Shown here: piece after piece, positions 1 through 11,536 of the stretch
Position numbering within the stretch: position 1 is the stretch's first letter
Layout: each line of letters starts with the position of its first letter
NCBI GenBank assembly: GCA_026075535.2
Contig: AP026539.1
Location: 10,044,001-10,108,000, forward strand
DNA length: 64,000 nt
DNA from: Tricholoma matsutake
Taxonomy: Eukaryota > Basidiomycota > Agaricomycetes > Agaricales > Tricholomataceae
Direction of reading: 5' to 3'
Notes under the pieces: generated by a model
Seen by the model: only the letters and a program-made list of their open reading frames with translations
Databases searched by the model: none
Told to the model about the DNA's origin: nothing
Made by a program: the position numbers and the translations under genes

Positions 1-3000
1 CCCTTCCCTTTTCTAAGGTAATACATGCAGAGGGGAGAAGGTTGAAGACATAATCCACAAGGTTCAGTACTTCGATCAACTGATGAGTCGAACAGGATAT
101 GTGAGGACATGTGCTCGAGGACTCTTTGTGCTGATTTTGGAAGTGAGACTGAAGGTGTGCAGAAAGTACATTCCTGTAAAACTGCTAGATTGTGCATTGC
201 ATATTCATCTTCACAGAGAAAACATGCTTTACCTGTGTAGCTAAAGTTTCAGTTCTGCAACACAGCTGTCAGACTAACCTAATACATTACCTGTACTTTC
301 ATGATAAGGAAATCTATCGGTCTTTTTGACATCAGGAATGGAAATTCCATGATCTTGTTCAAGTTGTTCAAGAATAGCTGTTCCTATTGCCCTCAAAACA
401 CCACTCTCAAACAAATAAAATGGATTTGCCAATTCTTTGGTAGAAATGCTCGGATTGATTGGTTGGACAGCCTTACCAGCAACTTGGTAGGATGTACCTC
501 ACTTATTGGACCAGCACCAGTCATTCTTCAACTCAGGATCATCTTCAACACTTGCTGGGACAAGGAAGAGCAGCTGATAAGAGATGAAAACCAAAGGCTC
601 CATAAGATACTCCATAGCAACTTGGTCAGTGTAATGTGAGTCAACTAAGATGTCAATCACTTCACCAATGCACAGAAATAGGTGACCACTGCAATGGACC
701 ACAGTTGCAATGGGTGAGTCCATTTGCACAAAGTTTCCACCAGATGTAGGATCATGATCAAGAACACTGTCATACACATTTGTCACTTTTACAGCATAGC
801 ACTGGATGTTTGCCACATGCTTCAGTTGATCAGTTGATCCTGGCTTCTTGTAGTTTGCAAAAGCTTGGTTGAGGTATTGAGCTTTATAAATTCGCCTTCC
901 ATCAAGTTCAACCCATGGATGGTGCTTTCCTGATGGATGAGCTTCTGCAACAGCATCTTCAAGATCTAGATCAGGAGGTGGCACTCTGCTTGAGAAGCAT
1001 GTATTGATGGCATCAATAGTATCATCATAGTCATCAGCATCCCTTGGTGTCATAATTAGATCTTTGCCCATTGGCAAAAAGATGTCGAATGATGATTTGG
1101 TGGCAGAACGTAAGATAGGTGCAAGAGATGGAAAGTCATCTTCAATCCTCTGCCTTCCCAACTTCCAACATGTCTGAAGTATCACTCGAGAGACTTTAAC
1201 ATCCCCATGCCATGATGCAGGGTTGATATGGTTGACATGAGCATGAATTACAAGGCCATCTTTTGAGAGAGCAGGAAGCTTTAAGTGTCATGGTGCTCAA
1301 TCCCAATGTGGATACTTTGCCAAGATAGTTGATACCTCTGTAGTCCCAGTAAGACAATGACCAAGCTGTAGAAGGTCAAGGTTGGCATCGTTTCCAACCA
1401 TAGTTCTCAAAATTCCATACAGAATCTTGAGATGGTCTGTTCTGAGAAGTATGATCCAAAAGTTTCCATTTGGATCATCAACCTTAGTCTTTGCAATGCA
1501 GAAATAAATGTTCTTGATCATTAACATGATATCAATGTAGAGTTGAGTAGGCATGAGTTTCGGACCAGCTTGATCTTTGGCATGTAGAGCGAGTAATAGA
1601 TGTGCGGCAGCACTGAGGTGCTCAAGCTGTCCAGACAAGGAGAGGTCAATGCAGATGTATAGGATCAAGATGTGGTGACAGAGTGCTCCTAGCATACAGA
1701 ATGATTTTTGAGCCTGGTGGAATCCCAGAAATGCATCAGATTTTGAATGAGAAAGCAACCAGATTTCTCGAAGCATATCATATGCCAGTTTCACATCTTG
1801 CTGGTCATCAGGGTTAAGCAGGAAGTTGATGTGTGTCAAGATCAGGTCGTTGTCATGGAAGTGGGAGTGGATGACAGATGGCTTGAGGTGTACACTGAAT
1901 AGTTGTTCCCTTGTCCTGAAGCAAGAGATTGTGAAGGCGCTTGAAAATATGCTTATAATCTTTGTCTGCAGTGAGATCATCATTGCCAACTCGAAGATTC
2001 ATAAGAGGAAGGACATGTAACATATCATATATTGGAGATGTCAGTGTGAGTTCATGTTTAAATGTCAAGCACACAAGTGCTTCACCATGTTGGGCCTCGC
2101 CATCAGATGCAATGCTGATGGTTCTGAGCTTCGACTTTTGGCTAGCAAGATATGCTGTATGAATTAAAGTAGAATGTTCCATCCCAGTCTCACATTTACA
2201 AGAGCCTGAGATGAGAACTGGATGGGCACTATATACACATGTCTCACCGCTAAGAATACTGAGCGCCCCAACAGTTGCCTAAGTATAGAAATGTTTGTGA
2301 GAAATCAATACAAACAACAATCAGATCACCTTGGTTGAAAGGTGGACTTCTCCTTGATTGATAGTGTTGAGTAACAGGTGGACCTCTTTCTCTGAGTTGA
2401 ACTCTATGCTCATATTCTTCCCATGTTCTCGACACAGATCAAGAAACTTGTTGGATTGCTCATCAAACTGTACTCATTCCTCCACTTTCAATTCATCCAG
2501 CATCAGAATCTGGTGAACAACATGCTGGCTGTCTGAGTCAAGGATGTCGACAATACCTTTGAAGCAGCTCAAAACATTTGTCTCTATTTCCAATGTTGTG
2601 GGATGAGATGGGGACACGTGGAGCTGGGGAATTATTGTTCAACGTCGGAGGGTGCTGAGAGAAGGTAGATTCAAAGCACAGTGTGCAATTCCTGCAATTT
2701 GGGCACCACCCAGCCACCATAATAGAAGACTGCAAAGCTCATCTTCTTCTGTATAGTTCTTTGGGTGATAAATCTGCTGAGCTGCACAATCATACAGATC
2801 TAGCAAGTTTCAAATTCCACCTTTCCTGGCAAGATTCACATGTACTAATTGATCAATGCCTCCACCTTTCCACTACCCACAGCCATTACCCATTGCTTCA
2901 GATCATCGATGGCAGTGGCTTTCCCAACTAATTTCTGCGCATCATTCAGTTTTTGCAGATGCAAAGCCTTCAATTCGCCATGTTTCCTTCTCACCAACAT

Positions 3001-3675
3001 TACAAGGCCCCCAACACCATGGTATGCCAGGTGAGTATTCTCATGTACACCCATTTTCATTTGCTGCAGAACTCCCTGTAGGTTTGCATTCTTTTCAAGG
3101 TTTTCACAGTTTTGACAACATTCAGAGTTTGGTCGTGACTTTACAACACAGCCTTTGGAATGCAACACTAGGGCACCATTGGTAACTGAATAGTTCCAGG
3201 GATCTCCCAGCTTGTCATGAAGGCCAAAAGGATATGATGTATGGGGACTTTTCCCAGGAGCTAAGTCTACTTGGATGCCACAGCACTGGTGCTTTGCTGT
3301 GTCTTGTTTTGATTTTTTCTGTGTACTTGTGCAGAATCACTGGCCCTTCAAATGTGTCAACATTAATCAGTGAGGGACATCGGTACTGCAATATCTCTGG
3401 GTCTGGGCTGTCTGGTGATATCATGGTGTTTTCATAAGCTGGCTGCGATACAATCTCCCCTATGGCAACTGCTGAAGATAGTGGTGGGGATCTGTCATAT
3501 CTTGAGTGTACATGCTGGCGAGATGGATATACTATGACTTACACTTTGTCAATGGTATCCATCAACCATCTGAGTTTTCCTTCAAATAAAACACCACTAA
3601 CTTGATGATCAGTAACAAGATACTCAAGCAGATGCAACAACCCCCAGAAATTCTGCTCACACCAGAAAGAAGGAA
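1..3675 (-). pseudogene. Remnant of a large multi-copy hypothetical protein family (3' end beyond the left edge)
   Basis: The minus strand codes, in broken frames, for one large protein. From the 5' side the pieces are about 3672-3541, 3168-2845, 2182-1853, then one frame from 1989 to about 310, and, after a probable intron at about 300-235, more coding to the window edge. I recognise this as a sequence found many times over in mushroom genomes, with stretches such as LLNPDDQQDVKLAYDMLREI and MVGNDANLDLLQLG, but it has no domain I can name. A cysteine-containing segment (EPCGLCLQPSPLC) lies near position 10-40. The 1989-310 frame is interrupted only by TGA codons at 1297-1299, 1288-1290 and 499-501, each where Arg is expected. 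A frameshift near 1900 joins the 2182-1853 segment. The 5' end abuts the gypsy gag near 3650-3690. Probably a transposon-associated gene that is no longer functional. Confidence 0.6.
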
Positions 3676-3700
3676 TCTAAAGGTTCTCCTAGCTCCAATT

Positions 3701-4516
3701 AGTGTTTAAAGGTCCAGTCTGTAGGACCAAAAAAAAGACCAAAACTGAACTGAACTGGACTGATTAGGACCGGACCAGTGGTCTATTTATGGACTGGTCT
3801 TTTTCAGTCCAGTTGCTGGTCTTTCATTTTGAAAAATATAGTAGGACTGATGAAAAACCGGTTGCGACTGGTCTTTTGTCCCAACATATGTTGGACCTTA
3901 CTCCCACACATATTTACTTCATTTTTGGTCCCTAGATCATCAAAAACGGTCAAGAATTGGTTGAGATATGACCAAAAACATTTTTGTATGAGTATTGTGT
4001 TGTATCAGAACAACTTTGATTGCATTGCTTATTACCTGAGCTATAATTTTTTTTGTACAGCTATATGACATCATAAAAGTAACAACAACACACCTAATTA
4101 TCTGTACCATGGGATTCTATTCATATAACAGCCCAAATGAGTGCAACTACAAACTACAAATTACAAACTACAAACTGCAACTTGAATGCATGTCCTTTTG
4201 GTTTTGGCCATATCTCAGTCAAATCTTGATGGAATTGCTTAAATGTTGCATCAGTCTACGGAGCATTACAATCTCTATCCATGAATATAATGTAATGATT
4301 ATATTTGTTGGGATACATGGGGGTTATTTGGCACGATACATTTTACGACAAAAGACCAGTCAAACCAGTCTTTTTTCGGTCCATGGACCAATTAGGACTG
4401 GTCCTAAAGGGTCCAGTTGCAGTCCTCCAATATCTGGGTCAGTCCTAGACCGGTTGTGGTTACTGGTTGCCCCATTTGGAAGTCAAAAACCGGACCGGAC
4501 TGGACCTTTAAACACT
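3701..4516. mobile_element. Non-autonomous TIR element inserted in gag, with 10-bp target duplication
   Basis: The ends are perfect 19-bp inverted repeats, AGTGTTTAAAGGTCCAGTC on the left and its reverse complement on the right. The 10 bases AGCTCCAATT occur directly before (3691-3700) and directly after (4517-4526) the element, a clean target-site duplication. Removing the element and one copy of the duplication gives a continuous gag reading frame. The interior is rich in the palindromic motif ACCGGT and its variants and has no convincing gene. A 9-11 bp duplication would suit a Mutator-like family, but I see no transposase, so the superfamily is inferred only. Confidence 0.85.
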
Positions 4517-4834
4517 AGCTCCAATTCCAACACTCAGTCCAAAACCCAGCCCTTGTCCAGCACCAACCACACCAACCAATCCTTGTCTGGCAGCTCCTCT
4601 GGGTCAAAGAACAACTTCCAGAAGGACAAGCCAAAAAACTCTATTTCTGACAAGTTGGGGAAAGATGGTAAACTAACCAGAGATGAGCGTGAACACCGCA
4701 TGAAGGAAGGACTTTGCCTCTACTGCAGCGAGAAAGGACATGGAGCCAGGAATTGTCCGAAGTCCAAAGCGGCCAAAGCCCATGCTGCAGCAGTCACTGA
4801 GTCCAAGCCGGACTCTGCAGACCCAAAAAAATAG
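4517..4834 (+). pseudogene. Gag C-terminus with CCHC zinc knuckle
   Basis: The frame runs through a Ser/Asn/Thr-rich linker, then SDKLGKDGKLTRDEREHR, then the knuckle CLYCSEKGHGARNC (C-X2-C-X4-H-X4-C), then a Lys/Ala-rich tail ending in TAG at 4832-4834. The knuckle binds the retroelement RNA and marks this as gag nucleocapsid. The true N-terminal part is lost; the ATG at 4109 lies inside the inserted TIR element and is not the gag start. The last codons run over seven consecutive A's (4825-4831) placed so that a -1 slip would enter the pol frame. Confidence 0.75.
4825..4831 (+). promoter_or_regulatory. Possible -1 frameshift heptamer at the gag-pol junction
   Basis: The gag codons before the terminator read CCA AAA AAA TAG, so the heptamer A AAA AAA sits in the X XXY YYZ phase used for -1 slippage. 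The protease frame starts at exactly that offset (ATA at 4831) and is open for 84 codons to its first internal TGA. No downstream pseudoknot was checked. The plain alternative is a one-base indel in a homopolymer of an element that once had a fused gag-pol. Confidence 0.35.
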
Positions 4835-7800
4835 TCCGCAACCCTCGGGAACATGCCATTGGGGCTGAGGGTTGCATTGACCTTTCCCAACTGGCTGCTT
4901 ATGTCCGTCTCAATGTGTCCACTCTTTCTGATCCTGAATCCCTTACCATCCTGTTATCCCTTTCCAAACAATCCCTAAAAATCCAAACTCTTATTGACTC
5001 TGGTTCCTCACATTGTTTCCTCAATTCATCATTTGTGCGGGACAACCAACTTAGTACCAAAACCATTCCTTTGATCGGACTCTGACTATTTGATGGAACT
5101 TGTAACTCCACCATAACTCAAGTCGTGGAACTCCCGGTCACTTTTCCATCTGGTGAAGTGTTCAATCTGACATTTTATGTAACCTCACTGGACTCTTCCT
5201 GTTCTGCAGTACTTGGTCATAACTGGCTGAAGCAATACAATCTATTGATTGACTGGTCTTCAGGCCAAATAAATTTCCATTCCACAGTTCCAAGAGGTCC
5301 TGCCCCCTCAACATCCTCTGACTCTCCTATCTTGTGTGAGTCACCTTCACCTCTGAACCTTCCAGTGGAAACCCATGAAAACCTCATAATCACTAAACCC
5401 TCGAAACTTGTACCTCCTGAGATCTCTTTCATCAATGCCACCACTTACATGCATGCAAGCAAACTTCCTGGGGCTGTTGCCTTTCAGATGACATTCTCCC
5501 CGGAAGGACTGGTGGCTAAATCCTTGGCAGTGTCCAGAAATCCACTGGACCTTTCTGATGTTCCAGAAGATTATCACGAATTTGCAGATGTTTTCAATAA
5601 ACAAAAAGCCAACACCCTTCCTCCACACCGTCCCTACAACCTCAAGATAGAGACGGAGGATAATGCTCCCCCACCTCCAGGTCACATGTACTCCCTCTCT
5701 CCCTCTGAGCTCGAGGCCCTCCAAATATTCATTGAAGAAAATGTTCGTTCAGGCTTCATCCGCCCCTCCAAATCCCCTCACGGTGCTCCTATACTCTTTG
5801 TCAAGAAAAAGGATTGGAGTCTCTGACTTTGTGTCCACTACTGGGGACTCAATTGCATCTCAAAAAAGGACCGCTACCCACTTCCTCTTATCTCAGATCT
5901 CCTGGACTCTCCAGGAAAGGCACGTGTGTTCACCAAAATTGACCTCCGGCATGCTTATCACTTAGTCTGCATTGGTGAGGGAGATGAATGGAAGACCTTT
6001 CTGCATGCACTATGGTTCTTTCGAGTGGCTGGTAGTTCCTTTCAGACTCACCAATGCACCTGCTGCCTTCCAGTGCCTCATGAACAACATCTTCAGTGAC
6101 CTATTAGATGTCAGTGCCATTGTCTATCTTGATGATATCCTAATCTACTGCAATGACATGAGTCAACACAAGGCTCACATCAAGGAAGTCCTCTGGAGAC
6201 TCCGGAAGAATGGCCTCTATGCTGCTCTGCAGAAATGCGAGTTCCATAAAGACAGTGTGGAATACTTGGGGTTCATCCTCTCTCCAGATGGGCTCTGGAT
6301 GTCTGAAGATAAAGTCAAAACCATCCTTGACTGGCCCAAACCTCGAAAGGTTAAGGATATTCAATCCTTCCTGGGATTCTGCAACTTCTACAGACGGTTC
6401 ATCCATGGATATTCCAACATCATCATTCTGCTCACCAGACTCACCCGGAAACATATGCCTTGGGACTTTGGCAAGAAATGTCATGAAGCCTTCAACAAAC
6501 CAAAAGAAGAATTCACTCATGCCCCAATACTCACTCAATGGCTACCAGATTCCCACATTATCTTGGAGACAGATGCCTCAGATTACGCCTTAGTGGCAAT
6601 CCTTTCTATCTATACCTCGGATGGAGAAATCCACCCAGTTGCATTCCACTCTCATTCCTTCAACCTGGCTGAATTGAACTATGACACCCACGATAAGGAA
6701 CTTCTTGCTATCTTCGAAGCTTTCAAACACTGGCAACAGTACCTCAAAGGTTCCGGAAATCCAGTAGATGTGGTCATGGATCACAAAAACTTGGAATACT
6801 TCAGTACCACAAAGCTCCTTACTCGTCGTCAAGCTTGGTGGTCAGAATACCTTTCACAGTTCAACCTCGCCATCCACTTCCGCCCTGGTAAACTAGGGGC
6901 TAAACCTGATGCGCTCACTAGACGCTGGGACATCTACCACAAAGGGGGAAATAGCAACTTTGCCTCAGTAAATCTGAGCAACTTCCGTCCAGTCTTTACT
7001 CAAGAACAACTCACATCCTCCCTCCAAGCCACTTTCCTTGCTACTCCTATCCTCCATCAAGCCGTCCTCATGGACATTGAAAAACTCCACAACGATATTT
7101 GATCTTCACTTCCTCTTAATCCCATCTCCTCCTCACACCTTCCTTCACCATCCACCCCAAATTGGTCTCTAGACAACAGTGGACTTCTCTGCCACTTCAA
7201 CCGGATTTATGTTCCAGATGTTGCAGACCTCCATCTTAAAGTCTTACAATACAAGCATGACCACATCCTCTCAGGTCACTATGGGCAAAACAAGACTCTT
7301 CAGCTTATCCGATGGGAATATGTTTGGCCCAATCTCCACACCTTTGTGCAGGACTTTTGCAAGTCTTGTACTACCTGCAAATGCTCCAAATCTCCCCAAC
7401 ACAAACCCTACAGATTTCTGAAGCAACTTCCAGTCCCAGAAAGGCCTTGGAACTCAATCTCCATGGACTTTATCAAACAGTTACTGGACTCCAATGGTCA
7501 CACTGCCATCCTAGTCATTGTAGACTGACTCTCCAAGCAGGGTATCTTCATCCCCACAGTAAATGAAATCATGGCACAAGAACTCACTAATCTCTTCATC
7601 ATGCACGTCTTCTCCAAACATCATGTTCTGTCCCATGTCACCTGTGACCGGGGTTCCAAGTTCATTTCCCATTTCTTCCACTCTCTTGGGCAAGCCCTGG
7701 ACATGAAAATCCATTTCACTTTGGGTTATAATCCAGAGGGCAATGGACAAACTGAATGCCTCAACCAGACCCTCGAACAGTACTTGTGGATCTTCTGCAA

Positions 7801-8539
7801 CTACCAACAAAACAACTGGTCCCAGCTTTTACCCTTAGGGGAATTTGCATACAACAATGCTCCCTCAGCTTCCACCGGAGTTTCACCCTTCTTCACCAAC
7901 AAGGGTTACCACCCAAACATCACGGTTATCCCAGAGCGTGAACTAGCCTCGCAATGCGTGCACCATTTTGTGGTTGACCTTGATGATCTCCACCAGGAAC
8001 TCCAGAAGCAACTCTCAGAAGCACAGAAGTGCTATCAAGGTCCTGCAGACAAATGGCGGGCACCTGCTCCTGACTTCAAAATCAGTGATTATGCTTTTGT
8101 CAAAGGCGAGCACCTACACACTACAAGACCCTCCAAGAAGCTCTCAGAAAAGTTCTATGGCCCTTTTGAGATCATTGCCCATCCAGGTACTCACTCAGTT
8201 ACCCTTTGACTTCCGGATCACCTCTGGGGTGTCCACCCGGTATTCCATCTCTCCCAACTAGAAGAAGACACTCCCAACACAATTCCTAATCATATTCAAC
8301 CTCCACCTCCTCTGGTCATTATAGACAACGAACTGGAGTACGAGATTGTGGAAATCCTTGATTTAAAGATTGACAACCGCTGTCAATGCAAGTTACTCTA
8401 TTTCGTACAGTGGGAAGGTTACCAAGGAACTGACAAAGAAACCTCCTGGCTTCCAGCTACAGAAATTGATCATGCCCAGGAACTTGTTACGGACTTCCAC
8501 ACTCATTACCCAGGGAAACCCGGACCTCTTTCCACTTAA
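4831..8539 (+). pseudogene. Ty3/gypsy Pol: protease, RT, RNase H, integrase, chromodomain
   Basis: Protease: LIDSGSSHCF, the aspartyl active site, near 4990. Reverse transcriptase: [11 protein letters not shown] near 5930 and the catalytic box VYLDDILIY near 6125. RNase H: ETDASDYA, HDKELLAIFEAF and VVMDHKNLEYF, carrying the D-E-D residues, between 6560 and 6800. Integrase: an HHCC-type zinc segment ending in CKSCTTCKCSK at 7350-7390, then the DDE residues in SMDF (7465), TCDRGSKF (7645) and NGQTECLNQ (7750). Chromodomain: YFVQWEGYQG with the following SWLP at 8400-8460, which in this clade targets integration to modified chromatin. Frame 4831-6000 and frame 6000-8539 are joined by a frameshift near 6000. 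The only stops are TGA at 5083, 5824, 7100, 7526 and 8207. Dead copy. Confidence 0.88.
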
Positions 8540-8619
8540 CACCCTTCATTTCAAAACAAGATCCTCAAAAATTATTATTAGAAAATTTAAAAGAAAACTC
8601 TGGATTCCCCACCCATTTC

Positions 8620-9513
8620 CTACTCCTCCCCTACTCCCTCACCCCCTGCTTCATCAGCAAGTCCTGGCAGCTCCCCTTGTACCTCCAACTCCTCCTCCTC
8701 CTCCTCTTCACCCTCTCCTTCTTCATCCTCTTCCTCATCAGACTCCTGGTTCCACTCCGGATCCAATGCCACTAGGATGTCCGACATCGTTTCTTGGATG
8801 CCAATCACACCCTCACTTATCACCTGGAGCTCCCGGAGTTCCCACATTTCTTTCTTCACCCCCTTTACCGCCCCCACCAACTCCTTAAGCAACTCCATCA
8901 CTCCCTCATTCTCCCCTAGCCCGGGTCCCACCTGCAACACCTGGCCCTCCCACACCACCTCTTTGCACTTGTGCTTTGCTTTTGTGCAGGGCTCACAGGC
9001 CCAACCCCAGGTTCCCATCTGGACACACGACAACTTTTGATTTGAACATCTACTAGGAGTCAGCATACAAGGACAACAGAATAAAAAGCGACTCACCTTT
9101 TGCATGGAATAGCGGCTTGTAGCCGCAAGGGGACTTCATTCTGGGGCACCTCCGCCCCTGCCTTTTCTTTCGCCTTCTTCTTGGGGGGGGGAGCTCCCTT
9201 CAGCCTCTTCAGGTTCCACTTCTCCAGCTTTCCGCTTCTTTTCCGCCCTCTTAGCGGCAGCGGTCTTCTTCTGTTCCTCCTCTGCAGCCTTTTTCTCGGC
9301 CTCCACCCTAGCCACCTCCACTTTTGCAGCCTCCTCAGCAACCCTGCGCTCCTCAGCCTCCCTCGCCTCTTCCTCAAGCCAGAGCTCCTCCATCAACTTT
9401 TCTTGCTGGGCCCTGAGGGCCGCGATCTTCTCAGCGTGCAAGGACATGTTAGAGGTGGTGGTGATTGAAGAAAAAGCCTGGGAACCCATCAACATCAAAA
9501 TCAACATACCCAA
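8620..9513 (-). CDS. Antisense retroelement-borne gene: coiled coil, zinc-cluster-like motif, acidic tail
   Basis: Two exons, 9513(or 9447)-9097 and 9049-8620, are joined across a 47-nt GT-AG intron (9050-9096). Splicing brings together the cysteines of PCKRCSNQKLSC and ACEPCTKAKHKC, giving C-X2-C-X6-C-X9-C-X2-C-X6-C, the spacing of fungal Zn(II)2Cys6 DNA-binding clusters. Before it lies an Ala/Glu/Lys-rich helix (KIAALRAQQEKLMEELW) and a basic stretch; after it a leucine-rich helix (MELLKELVGAVKGVKKEM) and a very acidic tail. A run of nine G (plus strand, 9182-9190) shifts the frame in exon 1, so one indel is needed for a continuous product. The acceptor is an NAGNAG type; the other choice gives C-X3-C. 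The gene lies antisense between the chromodomain and the 3' LTR. Function unknown; control of the host element or its chromatin is only a guess. Confidence 0.55.
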
Positions 9514-9566
9514 TTTGGATTTGAACCTTCACGTGCCTTGTAGGCTCAGCACTAAGGGGGAAATAC

Positions 9567-10149
9567 TGTCAAGACTGATTCTTCCAACCGGACTTCCAAT
9601 TGTTTTCTGCCCCCTTCCCAGCTGCCTTACATCACAGCCCACCTCCTATCAGCAGCACTGCCTAGAGGCGAAATTCCCTCATTTCCAATTAGGTGAAATG
9701 GTTTCAGGAATTGCCTCGGAAGCCAGTTTTCATATTAACCACAGCCTTGGAAACTCCAACCTTAGTATTTAAGCTAGCTACTTTCATTTTGTATCGCCAG
9801 TTTGCAAATCAACCAAGTCTCCCACTTAATCCTATCCTCTTTAAAAACTCCAATTACATTCTTAAGTCATTCTTGAACTCTTACTCATCCTCTCCAGAAA
9901 TTCTCCAGACCTCTGGTCATCTTCCTTACCCTCGCCTTGAAATTAGGACACTTGACGAGGAGAAGGGTGCAACTTCTTATAAGTTGAAGCCAAGTCCTTT
10001 CTGCTCCCCCACTTGGTGCAACACATCAAGTAAACCCTGCCCTGGAATTCCATAGGATTCCCTGTCTTACTCCATCTGACCACTACAACTTCTATTGTCC
10101 AGTACGACCGGAATTCCGATGACTTCCCCTTCAAGTTCAGTATTTGACA
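9567..10149 (+). repeat. 3' LTR of the Ty3/gypsy element
   Basis: The 583-bp segment starts TGTCAA and ends TTGACA, a 6-bp inverted LTR terminus, and is preceded by a polypurine tract (AAGGGGGAAATAC). No intact 5' LTR is present to compare, so the boundaries rest on the termini alone. Confidence 0.6.
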
Positions 10150-10379
10150 GGATCACTGAATTGCAGAGATCCCAGGAATAGTACTGGAACATTGGGAATT
10201 TCTGGTTGTGCACTGGTGGGTCTCAGTAGGGGTCATAGAGAGGAATGAGATGAGTGAAGTGTGAGTTCATATATACTGTTAAGAACTGATCCTAGAAGGC
10301 ACATCAGAATCTGATCAGACCCTGTGGGTGTTGATAGTGGAAGGTTGTCAGGTCATTGTGGATTCTGTGGAGGGGAAAA

Positions 10380-10446
10380 CAGAAAGGACTTGACTTCAGC
10401 TTGTAAGAAGCTGCACCCTTCACCTCGTCTGGTGTCCTAATTTCAA
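10380..10446 (-). repeat. Inverted fragment of the same or a related LTR
   Basis: This stretch is the reverse complement, with a modest number of substitutions and small gaps, of 9936-10003 inside the 3' LTR. The surrounding 10150-10750 holds no gene I can see. TGTTAAGAACTGATCC at about 10279 resembles an LTR start, so a second, rearranged LTR may lie here. Confidence 0.5.
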
Positions 10447-11002
10447 GACAAATGTTTGGAGGTAGAAGTGGGGAAGTGCAGGTAAATGCAGGTAGGAGTA
10501 TGGAGGGACTTGGGTTAAGTTCAGATGAGATTAGAACTTCAGAGGGAGACTAGAGGTCAAGTTGAATGGAGTTCAGACTCTTAGAGAACTGAGGTAGGAG
10601 TATAAGGAGATTTAGATTGGCAGGTTAAAGTCGAGTCTATGTCAATATACAAACTGAGGAATACAAGGTGAAACAAACTAAGCTTAAATACTGTAGTCCA
10701 GAATAAAGGCGGAATGGAAACAAAGGCTGCAGCAGTGTCTCAACTGTGTAGATAAATTATCTAGCAGGAGCTGCACAGGAATTCGTAGTCAAATTTACAA
10801 AAGAGATGGCAGCCTTGGGGAGGCAGCCTGGTGCACAGCAATGTGGGCAGTGCAAGGCAGCCAGGAACAAAAGTGGGAGGAGTTGACAAATGTCAGGTTC
10901 AACATGCAGAAAAGGGGTGGACAGATGCAGGTTCCGATAGGGCAAGGAACAGTTCTTACCTTGCTTGTTTTGACCTCCATCTATGCAGTCATTGAACATG
11001 CA

Positions 11003-11257
11003 TAGGGATCTGCACGGGTAACCCACAGGTATTTTGTGCTGTACCTGTACCCATACCCATTGCGGGTTTTACCCGTGAACCTGCGGGTCTTAGCTACAAA
11101 ATGCACTAGAAATCAAGCAAAACGATCAATTCTTGACCGTTTTGCTTGATTAGTGCATTTTGTAGCTCACAGGTAAGACCATCGTGACCCATACCCCTAC
11201 CCACATGTACCCATACCCGTAACCCATACGGGTACATGAAACCCATGCAGATCCCTA
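11003..11257. mobile_element. hAT-like foldback MITE
   Basis: The ends are inverted repeats TAGGGATCTGC and GCAGATCCCTA, of the hAT type. Flanks AACATGCA (10995-11002) and GACATGCA (11258-11265) match in 7 of 8 positions, as expected for an old 8-bp duplication. The centre is a near-perfect hairpin of about 30-bp arms (about 11092-11167) around ATCAATTCTTGAC. No coding capacity. The stretch 10450-11000 to its left contains no convincing gene. Confidence 0.7.
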
Positions 11258-11536
11258 GACATGCACAATGTTCAAAATGTTTTGGGTACTGTTGGTCACA
11301 TTCCCATGCACTGTCTGTCTCCACTCTTGCTGCTCACCGCTTGTTCCTTGCTTTGACATGTGTATGCATATGTTCCATGTCTTTTTGCTTGCACTATTCT
11401 GTTTCCTCAATGTTGCTCTTTTGCAATGCCCATATGCTGCCACTGTGAGTTAGTTTCCATTCTTGCTTGATTCCATCCACTGACACATCTTCTGACTAGT
11501 GCATGTTGCCTCACACTATTCAATGTCAGTCATCTG

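Larger units (their letters stand above)
3655..10149 (+). mobile_element. Ty3/gypsy chromovirus-like LTR retrotransposon, 5'-truncated and decayed
   Basis: The order gag zinc knuckle, protease, reverse transcriptase, RNase H, integrase, chromodomain, 3' LTR identifies a chromodomain Ty3/gypsy element (marY1-like type). The gag N-terminus and 5' LTR are missing: only about a dozen gag codons remain to the left of an inserted TIR element, and immediately beyond them lies an unrelated minus-strand gene. The inner domains are otherwise collinear. Five in-frame TGA codons, one frameshift near 6000 and several expected Arg codons now reading Trp, Cys or His show that it is dead. An antisense spliced gene lies between the chromodomain and the 3' LTR. 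Confidence 0.85.

Noticed and set aside
10757..11026. 89-codon minus frame with Cys/Leu-rich sequence
   Set aside because: Overlaps the hAT-like MITE boundary and shows no conserved feature.
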